In this document: in pieces, positions 8,267 through 21,577 of the stretch | Numbering within the stretch: the first letter of the stretch is position 1 | How the letters are laid out: each line of letters begins with the position of its first letter | Made by a program: the position numbers and the translations under genes | Assembly (NCBI GenBank): GCA_920105805.1 | Contig: CAKKTI010000239.1 | Coordinates: 3,314 to 32,960, forward strand | Origin: Condylostoma magnum | Lineage: Eukaryota; Ciliophora; Heterotrichea; Heterotrichida; Condylostomatidae | Direction of reading: 5' to 3' | Length of the DNA: 29,647 nt | Notes under the pieces: model-generated | Told to the model about the DNA's origin: nothing | The model's database searches: none | What the model saw: only the letters and a program-made list of their open reading frames with translations

Positions 8267-11200
8267 ATGTTAGGACAAACCCCAAGCATAGTAACAAAGC
8301 ATATTTTTGGTATAAAATCAGATGTCTAGGGTACAATTTACCATGTAGACGAGAGTAAAATAATATACGTAGCTGGTCATAATATAGTAATTTACCACAC
8401 TGACACAGACGACAAAATAATGCAATTCTTCCCAGGGCTAGACAACAGCCGTGGTATAACATGCATAGCACTCAGTCCCTTGCGCCGTCATTTGGCTGTG
8501 GCAGAGCGTGCGGACCCAGCCATTGTGGTAGTATATGACACTCACACACAACGTAAGAAAAAGATGATGGAAACCCCCGACTGCCAATCTTCAGAGTATG
8601 TTTCTATGGCCTTTGCCCCTGGGCAAGAAAACAAGTATTTAATCACAATGGGCGGAGCACCAGACTGGACTCTAGTATACTGGCAGTGGGAGCGTCCCAG
8701 AGTGCTAAGCTATATACGAGTATCAACCGCCAACCCAGTATATCAAATAAGTTTTAATTAATAGGACCACAACTACGGAATAATAGCAACAGGAGACGAC
8801 GTTTTCAGCTGGTATAAAATGATTGATAATAGTCTAAGGGCACAAACTACGGAAATTCATAACAGTGATAGCTAATTAAGCAAAAATTATATGTGTCATT
8901 GTTGGCTTAAGGATGGAAGACTGGCAGTGGGTACTGACTCCGCGGAAATTTTAATACTTGATAGCAACTGTGAGTACTTAGGGTATATTGATATTGGAAT
9001 TCCGGACTTTTAAGTGACATGCATAATTACGTTTGAAAGTGGGTTTTTAGCAGGAGGTTCTAATAGTCAGGTTATTACATTTGTGTTTGAAGGGGATGAA
9101 AGATAACTAGCATATACATAATAATCGCGTGTTATATAGGCTTAATAGGGGAGTAATGCTAGAATTCAAGGAATGTCCCTTTCTTTTCAAACAGAGGACA
9201 AGTTGATAATGGCTCTTACCAACTCTCAGCTATTTAGCATTGATTTTAACTCAGACAGCGTGCAAGGGGAGCCCCTTGCACAGAATTTCCACACTGGCGA
9301 AATTACAGGCCTTGACGTCTGTATAAGAAAACCATTGGTAGTTACCTGTGGACTTGATAAAACTATAAGAATTTGGAACTACCAGGAAAGAGAATTAGAA
9401 ATATGCTCCTCTTTCAACGAGGAGCCTTATAGTGTAGCTTTCCACCCTTCCGGGTTTCACATAGTAGCCGGATTTGCCGATAAGCTCCGTATGATGAATG
9501 TGACCCACAATGCTATAAAAAGCTACAAGGATATCAGTATAAGATCATGTCGTGAAGTAAGGTTTTCATACGGTGGGCATTTATTTGCAGCAGCTTCTGG
9601 CTCTATGATTAAAGTGTTTAACTTCTACACAGCAGAAGGCCCGCCTAATTTTGAGTTTAAAAGCCATTCAGCCAGAGTGGTTTCCATTGCATGAAGAGAG
9701 GATGATACTGGGTTTGTGAGTGCTGGGGCGGATAGCTCTGTGTTTGAATGGCCTCTATATCCAGACAATACCAACACTATACATAAGTAGTCGTATTAGG
9801 TGAAGGGATGCCAGTATACAAGTGTGCTTGTGGCCCCGGATGCCGGGGCTGGGGATGAGAGGACGATATACGCAGCGGGTAATGACAGGTTTTTAAAGGA
9901 AATCATAGACAGTTAAAGTGAAAGGAAGTTTGATACTGGGGCTATCATTAACTAAATTGTGCTGAGCCACTCCGGAAGGTTACTGTTTGCTGGGATTGGT
10001 GAGCCTGATATACCAGGGCCAGTCAGATGCTACAAGTTTTCACCGTTCACTGGGGATTATTCAGAGTTCCAGGCACATTCTGGAGGAATTGAAAGAATGA
10101 GGATATCCTATGATGACTGTTACTTGTTTTCAGCTGGGAAGGACGGGTGTCTTATAGTATGGGAGGTTAAGGATAAGGATATTAGAGCATTGAGGAGGGA
10201 GAAAGAAGCCCTTGGACTTGCATTTGCTGAGGAATTAATGATAACTAAGGCTGAGATTGAAGAGCTTAATCAATAAATAGAAAACTGGGCATCTTCTAAT
10301 AGGGATTTAGAGAACAATTATAAGTAATCCTTCGAGAATTCTATACAGGAAAAGCAGGATACTATTGACAAGCTGAAAGAGTAGATTGATAATGAGTAGT
10401 AATAGGAGAAGAATAGGTATGACAGTCTTGCAGACAGTAAGAAGGAAATGGACACTCAGTATGAGGAAAGGATAAGGACGTTAAAAGAGCAGTTTGAAAA
10501 TGAGAAATAAGAAATTGAAGCAGAACATCAGCACAAATTCATGGTTGAAGTTGGAAGATACTAAGAACTAAGCAGAGATAAAGAGGCCGAGGCCTCTGCT
10601 GCTAAAAACAAAATTGAAGAATTCAAAATTGAGCATTCTAGATAGCTAGAAATCCAATAAAACGAATTTGAAGTAGAAATAAGTGAACAAAAAGCAGAGG
10701 TAGAAAAGCTTAAAAGTGAAATTGAAGAGTAAATTAGAAGGTTTGAAATGATTGAGAAACAATTAGTTGAGGAAAATCAAACTGAAATTGAAGAAGTCAA
10801 AAATTAGAATAATTTAGAGCTAAGGGATATAAAGGCAAAAAGTTTAAAGGATAAAGGAAAAACCTCACTGGCTAAAAGAAGGTCAACTATGCTATCAGCT
10901 GAAATGGATAAACTAAGAGATGAGTTAAATACCAAAGAAGAACAACATAAGACTTGGGCAGAGTAACTTAGTCAATAAGCAGAAAAACTCAAAAAGATGA
11001 GAAATCAAATAACTGAAAAGGATAATTTAATAGGGGAAAAGGAAAAGAAGATTTATGATTTAAAGCAAAAGAACTAAAATCTAGAAAAATTCAAATTTGT
11101 GTTAGACTATAAAATCAGAGAGTCTAAAAGACTCATTGGGCCAATGGAGGAGTAAATTGCTAAAATGAAAAAACAGACTAGTAAAATGGATACTTAATTA

Positions 11201-11848
11201 AAGAAATTAAGCGGAGTCAATGAAAGCTTAGGAGGATTTGTTGAGGAGTTAAGATAAAAGCTAAAAGGGATGAAACAAGATATTTCAAATCAACGTGATA
11301 AAATCAGAAGCAGTGAGAACAAAATCAAATAAATAAAGAATGGAATATATGATTGTGTATAGTATATTTAAGATATTAGACAATTAAAAGCTAGTATTCT
11401 TAAATTATTCAATGATTTTGTGAAAACTGAGGGCAGAACTTAAGAGCCGGAAACTGAGAAGGAGTTTGCTAGGCAGTGCTAGTATTTAGAAGGAAGTATT
11501 CAAAAGTTAAGAGAAAAATTAAAAGCCGTATCAGGAATACATACTGAAAAAATATACAAAGTTATGCAGGAAAATATGGAATTGATAAAAGAAATACATG
11601 ATTTAAGAAGAGAGAGGAAAGAATTGTAACCTTATAAAAGATAATACGAGTTATTAGTATAAAAGTAAAGGCCAAAAAATAATCCAAGATTAGATGAATA
11701 TAATAGGCAAATTGATAGGAATAAGGAAGAAATAAAAGAACTGAGGAAGAGAATCAATGAGTTTGAATATTCAGAGAGAGAGGAAATTCCACAGCTTGAT
11801 CCGGAGTCTTACATTGATCATTTTCCCCAAGGTGAAGAAATTAGTTAG
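8267..11848 (+). CDS. CFAP57: Cilia- and flagella-associated protein 57 (CFAP57/WDR65)
   Basis: CFAP57 is an axonemal protein involved in assembly of a subset of inner dynein arms. The 1193-codon frame covers the whole human protein (about 1250 residues). Residues 1 to about 630 form WD40 repeats, starting KHIFGIKSDV, then CIALSPLRRHLAVAE, CIRKPLVVTCGLDKTIRIW and FHIVAGFADKLRMMN, ending SAGKDGCLIVWEVKDKD. From about 640 to 1160 comes a long charged coiled coil, including KIYDLKQKNQNLEKFKFVLD, almost the human sequence. No intron is needed in 3.6 kb. Trp is TGG throughout except one TGA at codon 476, where human CFAP57 has Trp. The end is TAG 11846: reading on as Gln would run antisense through the next gene. 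Confidence 0.97.
9692..9694 (+). other. In-frame TGA read as tryptophan
   Basis: Codon 476 of CFAP57 is TGA in the context RVVSIA-TGA-REDD. The WD40 strand before the conserved aspartates normally carries Trp here, and human CFAP57 (from memory) reads IRSIVWNADD at the same position. Reading TGA as stop would cut a 1193-residue protein in the middle of its propeller while downstream homology continues in frame. Confidence 0.9.
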
Positions 11849-11868
11849 TTAAATTTCAATTAAATTCC

Positions 11869-12600
11869 TTATATAATTATAAGATAGAATGTAAACTAGG
11901 TTAAAACTAATATTAGGGCTAAACTTAAAACATACTGTGAACTTGAAGTCTCTATCCCAAGCATTCCATAAAGATCTACTTCAAATCTTAAATAATTCGT
12001 AAAGGCTGCATCAGTAAACACAAGAAAAAGGCAATCAAGGTGTTAATTTGCTTTCAAATAAACTCCAATTCCTTACAGTCCTCCATAGTAAAGAAACTCT
12101 TCAACGTTTCTTTTACAAGCTGCTTCATAAATTTTAACCATATCGCCGTCTCCTGGGGCATAGTTACAATAAAATTTACCATTTAAACCGCATATGCATG
12201 ACCCGTTCTCTCCATTATCAAGAGGACAGTCTTAATCATCGTTGCATTCACTCAAAGGCTCATTTACTGATTTTGGCCAGGATAAAGAGTCCTCGTATTG
12301 TAAACATGACTAAGATAATGTTTGGCCTATGCTGTCTAAGTAAATTACTCAGTCTATATTTTCATCTGTTGTGCAAAATACCTCAGGTTAATCTTAATAA
12401 TAGACTGGTAAAAGATGAGCTGTAATTGTACAAAAAAGCTGTCCTGGACACCTTTTTATAAAAATTGTATTTTCTTATTTGTCTAGTAAGGCACAACGGG
12501 CTCCAACAACTATCATATCTCTAAAATCCACACACTTCATAATTGGGCACCAATCTGTTTAAGCATGAATCGTTACGAAAAGTGTAATGGCAAAATTCAT
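11869..12600 (-). CDS. Cysteine-rich type I membrane protein, short paralogue
   Basis: A 243-residue minus-strand protein. It starts MNFAITLFVTIHAQ, a signal peptide, and has spaced cysteines through the ectodomain. The module CNDDQDCPL...GSCICGLNGKFYCNYAPGDG recurs in the larger protein at 14270-16312. It ends in one hydrophobic helix (VLSLALILVLTQFTFYLIII) followed by TAA codons at 11869, 11860 and 11845 and a TGA at 11818. I take the first TAA. It converges on CFAP57 with a 20-bp gap. One TGA is Trp (ENIDWVIYL). Such proteins are typical of ciliate surface or secretory-granule membranes; the function is unknown. Confidence 0.82.
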
Positions 12601-12649
12601 TTTTATTTTGTAATTGAGTAGCTCTTTCTAAAAGAGATAATTGGGCTGA

Positions 12650-14196
12650 TTATGATTTTATTGGAAAGCAGGTATTTGCTTTATTTATTAGGTCTATGGA
12701 AATCATTCTAATTATTGATCATTCACTCCTTCTATTGAAACTTAATGCAGCTTTTTATTCTCTGTCTTCCCTTATTGAAATAGTTTTAAACAAATTATTA
12801 ATATTCTAAGAAGTCTAATAAAATGAGTATTTCAGAAACTATAACTAATCTTTAAAGTTATCTACTGTTATATAGTCTAAAGATATTAAATCACGAAATC
12901 CTTTTATATTATAGGCCTTTTAGAATCTACTTAATATTTATTTTAATAAAGTTAAGCATATCTTAAATTTAAACTTGTATTTGATTACCTTTATGTATTA
13001 AATCTACTTGAGTTAAGCTTAATTAAAGATTTTTAACTATTTATACGATCTAGAAAAGATACTTTATTATCATGATGGGCTTTTTAATCTTTATATTGCT
13101 TAGTATCATAATATTTTAAGTGCTATTTCTTTTTCATTAATTTTTATTATACTAACGGCGGAAAATTAGTTTTTTATTACAATAACTTTTTCAAAGAATA
13201 TATACATATCAAAATCAATGTCTCTATTAACATTAAGATTATATTGTTAGGAACAAACATATTCTATCATATAATTTAAGTGAATGAATATATCTAATTA
13301 ATAACTAGCTATTTTAAGCCTACCCAAATTATTGTAATTTATTGCATCTTTATCAAAAATATCTTATAGGCTATTATTGCATAGTTATATATGTCTGTTT
13401 ACCTTTATTACTGGAATAAGATAAATCAGATTATCTTATGCATTCAATCATTTTGTTTAGTACTAAAGTTAACCAATCCATAGATTTCCTGTTGATATAT
13501 TAGTTATTATTATCTAATGTTATCAATCTACACCAATTATCAGTATATAAAATTAAATAGATAGTCTAAAAGTTAGCATTATATAATCTTTTAATCTACA
13601 GCTAAACCTATTTGTAAAATACCAAAAAGATTCAAACAATTTTTTATATCATAGTACTGAAATAAATTACTATTTTCTAGCACAGGCAATTCTTAATAAC
13701 TTTTAAATGATCAAAATTCCTTTTAACATCTGTTAATTATCTATTACTTTAAACCTTATCATTCCTTTTAATAATAAATTGATGGTAATATACCTATTTA
13801 AATTTTACCTAAAACAACATGAAATATGTGATTTATAAAGGACTATATGTTTTAAAATAGCATCTAAATGTATACAAAAGTATTTTTAAAATATATTATT
13901 TCCAATTAAAAGTATCTGAGAATAAAATATTATTCTACTTAGAATATTAAGAACTTTAATCAAAAATACAAATCAAATTTAGATTACCATGATGAGAAAA
14001 TTAGCTTTTGTATGATTCATTAAAATAAAATTCTACTAGGATGAGTCCTCAGCTTTCCAACTTAAATATGTAATGAACAAAAATACACATTAATTCAAAG
14101 ATTTTTTCCAATTACAAAATTCTTATAATCAGTTAATTCGATAAACTAGAAGCCTACAACAAGAACCAACTCCGGATTATGCAAATATCTGCCCAT
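12650..14196 (-). CDS. Probable minus-strand gene, frame structure unresolved
   Basis: 1.5 kb of AT-rich DNA, purine-rich on the minus strand. From ATG 14196 one frame gives a convincing start (MGRYLHNPELVLVVGFQFIE). Between about 13400 and 12650 a different minus frame carries the best coding signal (G in first codon positions about 1.4-1.7 times the others): NNLGRLKIASYQLDIF, FDMYIFFEKVIVIKNQ, GFRDLISLDYITVDNFKD, ending at TAA 12650, 49 bp before the cysteine-rich gene. Joining them needs one or more introns or a frameshift. A 34-nt candidate intron at 13566-13599 has GT, a TGCTAAC branch-like site and AG, but most genes here seem intronless. It could also be a decayed gene. I recognise no family. 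Confidence 0.4.
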
Positions 14197-14269
14197 TTCC
14201 CTATAATAAACGTTAATCCTTTAAATTCCTCTGAACCCCCTCCATTTTACTACCTGTTGACATATTAAA

Positions 14270-16312
14270 ATGTGGACGTCACTTTTCCTTATCACAAGTC
14301 TTGCCCAAGGCAAGGACTGCCCTCAAACGCGCTGTGTAATTGGCGGTAACTACTGCTATAACTACACAAATTCAACAATTGCAATAAAATCCTGCCAACC
14401 GGATGAGATTTGTCATGTAACATCGATATTAGCTTAAAATGCAACTTGTGCTTCCTTCGACTTACTAGATCGTTACCCCGGAGAGTGGTGCTACAGCGAC
14501 TCTCAATGCACATCTAACAGCTGTAGTAAAAACGTATGTTAAGGAATTGAATTGCACAAGGATTGCAAGCACTCATATGACTGTAATCCAGGCTTGTACT
14601 GCGACACTTTTAAAACTAATCAGTGTCAACCGCAGCTGGGTATTGGAAAAGCATGTACTGGGAATAACCAATGCGTTAATAACGCCAGTTGTAGTAATGG
14701 TATCTGTCTGTCCAACTTTTCACTGAAAAAAGGTGATGCAATATTAGAGTAAGACTTTATTACTGAGGATATTGGATTCAATATGTTGTGCGAGACTGGA
14801 TATGCTAAGAAGAGCTTCGATGGGTAATATAAGTGTGAAGCTGCACCTATGTCTAATAGGACTCAGCCGATTGCTTGCTAAACTGACAGTGATTGTACGG
14901 CTTCTGACGGAACTGTTGGGTCCTGTGGATGTGGGCTAAGCTATAATTCTACTAGTTATTGCAATCTTTTCATGGGAGATCCTTGGGGACAGTACTTAAT
15001 CGGAAATTATACTAGAATGATGCAATATAACTCTGAGTGTAACTCAGCTGGTAAGTTTAACTACGGATGTTTTGCTAATCAAAACACTCTGTATAACTTT
15101 AAATAGAAACAATTCTACGATCTAACATAAGCGGTTGAACTTGTATAAAATATGCGTTACCCCCAGACCATTGACCCTGAAGTATGTGTAAAGGACTCCT
15201 TACTCCGCGATTACTACGACGCTGTATAAGCAAGTCAAGAGTACGGTGACTACACCTGCCCTCCCTTCTTCTGCGACATCTAAAACCCTACTAACTCAAC
15301 CCAATGCGTGGGCTACCAGCAGAACATACTCCGAGAACGTGTATAAGACGTTTTCTAAGTAAACAACTGCACTTAAGCAAACACCTATTGCTAATTAGAG
15401 CTAGATGAGAATTCATACTGCTAAGAATTCCCGGTAACCAACTACGCTGGAGGCTACTGTAATGCAACATCTCAGTGCTATAACGGTAATTGCGACTTAA
15501 CCACTTATACTTGTGTAGGATCCCAACTGAATGGAGCATGTAACAATCAATACGACTGTTTCGGTGGGTTATACTGTGATGTAGCAACTAAGAAATGTTT
15601 GACTGCTAAGAAGGACGGTGACTCTTGCAACGCTGACTATCAATGCCAAACTAACTCCTTCTGTGACAAAGACACTTGCACCTCTATGTTCGCCCTGCCT
15701 CTAGGACACCCCACTTATACAATTGACGGTGACTCATACGGCTTTGCAAAGGGATGCGAGACTGGATTTGCTGCAAAGGCAATATAAGGCTACTTTAATT
15801 GTACCGAGGCCCCAGTTTCGTATATCAAAACACTGCAAGAGTGCCAGGCCGGAGAGACCTGTACTGATGCGTCTGGAAAGTACTATAAACCTTGTAATTG
15901 CGGAATCAACAGCTATGGGTAAGGATATTGCCCGCATTTTGAAGGTGATCCTCCTCTACAGGAGTATATTCAGATGTTTAAGGGAATGAGGGAAAGCAAT
16001 GCTCAGTGTAACTACTATGGAGCTACCACTCCTGGGTGCTATTTAGGTCCCAATAACACGGATATTGAGCAACAGTACTTCAGATCGTAGGTATGGTGGT
16101 ATGAGTATAAGTATGCTACGCAGCTTGTTAATAATCCTATATGTGTAAAGGACTCATTGTTGAAGGGGTATTATGATACCTTGTATTACTCACAGTATCC
16201 TCCTATTGTTGTCGGACCTAATCCACCCAATCCACCTCATCCTGATGATTCTGCTATGGCATTAGTTGTTGGAATCGCTTTACTTTTAGTTTAGTTATTC
16301 TTTTTTGATTGA
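14270..16312 (+). CDS. Large cysteine-rich secreted or membrane-anchored protein
   Basis: A 680-residue protein. It begins MWTSLFLITSLAQG, a short signal peptide. The ectodomain has dozens of cysteines in repeated patterns (CKHSYDCNPGLYCD, CNNQYDCFGGLYCD, CNADYQCQTNSFCD) reminiscent of Dickkopf-type cysteine-rich domains, and many N-x-S/T sites. Two longer homologous halves each contain the module DC..C.CG...YC...GD and an EVCVKDSLLRDYYD / PICVKDSLLKGYYD segment. The C-terminus has a Pro-rich stalk, then the hydrophobic helix MALVVGIALLLVQLFFF and TGA at 16310. It could be a transmembrane segment or a GPI signal. All Trp codons are TGG and TGA is the stop. It is probably a surface or granule protein of unknown ligand, a paralogue of the gene at 11869-12600. 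Confidence 0.88.
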
Positions 16313-16327
16313 TTAAAGTTATATAAA

Positions 16328-17311
16328 ATGGAAAATTAAGGGTGTTAGTGTTAGTATAGAGAGGAAATTGGGAGCTCTTTTATTAGGGAAATATATTAGA
16401 AGTAGAATTGAGATAGTTTAAGAGAGTAGGAAATGTATGAGTGTTAGGATTGCAATTAGTAAGGTGTATTGATGTATAGGAATAATTAAAAAGCTGTTAA
16501 GTGCTAATAGCATTCGTAAATAAGTAATTTGGTGTAGCTGTACAATTAGTTTCAGTAAAATGCTAGAAGTATTCAGTTTTTAAGTTAGTTGCAATAAAGC
16601 TAAAATATAGAAATAAAAGTCAAGGTAAAATGCATAAAATGTAATGAAAATAGATTTAATTGTTTTCTATTCATTTGTAGTCATGCTATTTGTGGTAGAT
16701 GTTTGGCAAAATATAAAGAAATTCCACATAATAAGGTTTGTTTTATATGCTAAGATGTAGAATTATGCGATTTTTGTACTAGATACGGGGATTAAAATAT
16801 TACTAAGCTGAGTTGCGGGGATAAAATATGCTAGCAATGCTTAACTAATACAGCCATTAAGTTAAGAGGCTTATAAAGGGATTATATATGCATTTGTGCG
16901 TAAGTGCATTCTTATGAATACTTATAAAGACTAGTTCCATAATCTAACTAAGACAAATTACAAATAACCTGCAAAAATTGTAATGCCTTACACTAAGTAG
17001 TCAATACAACTTCATATATAAATTGCAATCAATGTTTAAGCTAAATCTGCTGTAAATGCTTTAACTCAGAATGCCAATGCCTTTAACCTTAAATCGACTC
17101 ATTCACCCGCTCAGTCTAATGCCCAAACTGCAAGATTCACTTCAATATACTTCTAAAACAATGAAATTTAACAAAATGCCCCAGCTGCAGCTGCCAATTC
17201 TGTTAAATATGCAACTAGCCTATAACAGAAAACAACATTATAGATCACTACCCAGAAGAAATAAGTGGTGAAAAATGCAGAAATACATTTAATAGTCCTT
17301 TAAACCTATAG
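16328..17311 (+). CDS. RING/IBR (RBR)-like E3 ubiquitin ligase
   Basis: A 327-codon Cys-rich protein starting 15 bp after the previous gene. After a Gln-rich N-terminus with CQDC and CQQH pairs (possibly B-box-like), a RING-like block CIKCNENRF...CSHAICGRCL...CFIC is followed by CDFC...CGDKICQQCL. Then comes an IBR-like block CKNCNALH...CNQCLSQICCKC, and a final CPNCKIHF...CPSCSCQFCQIC block like the Rcat/RING2 of RBR ligases, with a later H. RBR ligases pass ubiquitin through a catalytic Cys in this last block; which Cys that would be is not clear. Two TGA codons act as Trp (16409 and 17162). The stop is inferred at TAG 17309, since the frame otherwise runs in phase into the arginyl-tRNA synthetase. 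Confidence 0.72.
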
Positions 17312-17353
17312 AAATACCTTAAATATTACTTTTATAAACTAACTCTAATAAAT

Positions 17354-19108
<1,755 letters not shown>

Positions 19109-19121
19109 TTTAGTTAGTTAT

Positions 19122-21545
19122 TCATACTGAGTTGTGGCGTGGTAGGAATCTTTTTAAAGGAAAATTTGCGAGATTTATGAATTCTTCTCTGTGGGGGATT
19201 TGGTTAGTTGTTATTTTTATGTCGTCCTTGTTCTTCTTAGCTATTATGTCCTGTGTGTCCTTGTTTATTAGATCTTGTATTAGGTTATTGAGGGATTGAA
19301 GTATTGAATCATTTATGTTGATTTTCACAGTTTTCCAGTAGTAGATTCCAATTATTCCTACTATCTAAAGGAATTAGGGGAAATCTATAAAAAGATCCCT
19401 TTCACCTATGTTTTCGTGCTGGTTTAAGTAAATTTCGTTGTTTTCCGATAAAACACTGGTAAAGAAGCTAAATGCTGTAAATTTATCAATTATTAAACTG
19501 TTTCGCATTGGCCAGTAAAAAGGGAGAATTGCTCTTTTGTACTTTTTGTTGTATATTCTTATATTTCTATTCATTTAGTACTTAACCATTGATGATGGAA
19601 ACTTAATGCTTAGTTGTTTAACTGGTTTTTATAGGAATAAAGGGTTGCTTTTTAAGTGTTTTAGACGTAAGTTATTATTTTAGTACTGCTCATCTATATC
19701 TTCTACTTCTACAGCTAAGTTTTATTAGATACTTCCCTCTTTTAGAATACCTATATACTCTAAAAACTAGTAAAAATCAAATAAGTCCATCTTACCATGC
19801 TTTAGTCTAGTATCAAACAGTCTTTTTTCCTTAGGAATTTTAGTAGTAAAATGTGCGAAAATCTTGTATATTGATTGAAAATTATTTGCTAGTATTTATT
19901 TCAATTTTACATCTTACAGTAAATTTTTGTATATAAAAGCTTAGTTGACTCTAACATTAGGTTTTATGTGATATTTTCAGCATACATTAAATTTATCACT
20001 TAACAAAGCATCATCACTTTTAAATTTAGGGTGCTCACATATAACTCTTAGAATACACTCAATAAAGCTGGTTAAAGTTAATCAATAGTTATTTTTAAAG
20101 GATTTGTTTTAAATGAACACTCTAACTCAAATAGACGGCTACTTATTGGCCTCTGGAGGCAATTACTTAGACGTTGAATAAGCAACGTAAAATTATTTAA
20201 TTGCGTCAGTGGCCGTAAAAGAATCAGTGATTAGCATACAGTCCTATAAAAAGCTTAGAAATGTGCTAAGCTGCATTTGAAATATGTGTTTAACTACTTA
20301 AATACTTTACAAATTATAGCTAATGAAAATATGTCTTAATGCCTTTTATCTTTTTATTAAAGATTGATACAAAACAAGTCTTTATTAGAATTCATGGTTA
20401 ATCTGTTTTAGATTTTAGTCAGAATAATCAAATTCTTCCACGTCTAAATTAGAAATTAATCCAATTTCCTTAAAAACAGTTTGTTTAAAGAGTAATTGAT
20501 CTATGTTAAATCTACAATCTGCTATTTCAGGCATTAGTCATTGAATATGTTCTATTTAATCTCACAGCTGCTTTGATTAAGTAAGAAATTGATTTTTGAT
20601 TGGCCTAGTTTCTGATATTGTTGCAGAATCGAGGTTTAAAAGTCTTATGTATATTTAAAAGTTTTGATTGTTGTTATAGAATGTTTTATTCATCTATTTT
20701 CCCTACTTTTTAACACTTGGATTTCTATCGTTCTTATTAATCAATGCTCCAATTTTATCATCTGATTAATTAAACATCACCTTCTATAACTTTTTGTTTA
20801 AATCCTATAAAGATCCTTCAAATTAGATGTAATTTTCTTGATTGCCATGTAAACCTTCCCTTTTAGTTGAATTGTAAGGAAATACACATTCAATATCAGA
20901 AATGATTTCAAGTTAGAATCTGAGATTTCTAAAGCTTTCTTGCATATGTCTGTAGTAATTTCTATCAATTTCTTGTAAATCTGAATAGCCTAATACTCCT
21001 TTTCCAACTTAAACACCGACATCTTTATGCTTCTGCTAATCTTACTATCTTTTTTCTACATCTTTTCTAGTTTTGTAGGAATCTGCTTTATTATTTTCTA
21101 GTTTTTATATTAATTAATCGATTTCACCCAAACATTTCATTTAATTTCCACTTTCTTTTCTCAGATTAATCAAAGCATTATTCATTTAACTTACTTTTAA
21201 TTGCAAACCTTAATCAGCAATACGATCTACTCTAATATTACTAGGTTTATTTTAACTGAATTTTATTAAATTCATTCTTTATAGATCCTAAAGAGACTTA
21301 TACTCAAATAAATTTCCTTAAAAATCTAGCTCATCTATCAAAGAAGTTATCGACTGTTTGAATATTACCTTAATACGGCTTTGAATTTTACTTCTTTCCT
21401 CAGTATATGTTTTTACCGTTTGTATATTTTACTAAGATTATATTGGAGGAAGCTACTTTTATCTTTAAGTAACACTGGAGTGTCTTCTTTTATGCAGAAC
21501 TTTACTGGATTTAATAACTTTTATACCTGGGCTATGAGACCTCAT
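19122..21545 (-). CDS. Large protein with two EF-hand-like segments, probable cytoskeletal or ciliary
   Basis: An 807-codon minus-strand frame from ATG 21545 to TGA 19122, unbroken if TAR=Gln and five or more TGA=Trp (for example KQLWDQIEH, FNVCWKYH). N-terminal about 100 residues are basic (KVLHKRRHSSVTQRQKQLPP), then Gln/Lys-rich helices. From about residue 390 a segment ALRHIFISYN...MQLSTFLSFLQDCML is followed by SFTATDAIKQFYVAYS. A second similar one, SIYKIFAHF...GKMDLFDFYQFLEYIGIL, follows later. These have the spacing of degenerate EF-hand pairs, without a clear D-x-D-x-D loop. Near the C-terminus is one hydrophobic stretch (FLQIVGIIGIYYW). I do not recognise a named family. It diverges from the coiled-coil gene with only 32 bp between starts. 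Confidence 0.8.
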
Positions 21546-21577
21546 AAAGATGTGAAAATACTTTACATATATTAAAA

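Noticed and set aside
8205-8471. Minus-strand ORF opposite the carrier end and CFAP57 start
   Set aside because: Antisense shadow: it lies over the clear N-terminus of CFAP57 and shows no recognisable protein.
12198-12425. Plus-strand ORF within the short cysteine-rich gene
   Set aside because: The minus strand here encodes spaced cysteines shared with a paralogue; the plus frame is its complement.
13560-14050. Several alternative minus-strand frames that all read like protein
   Set aside because: With no codon unambiguously a stop, AT-rich DNA looks open in every frame; first-position G bias did not single one out, so no separate genes were called.
15291-15937. Minus-strand ORFs inside the large cysteine-rich gene
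   Set aside because: They sit antisense to a gene with clear repeats; Cys codons on one strand give open frames on the other.
20113-20280. Plus-strand 55-codon ORF starting MNTLTQIDGYLLASGG
   Set aside because: It looks protein-like but is antisense to the continuous 807-codon gene, whose frame is better supported on both sides.
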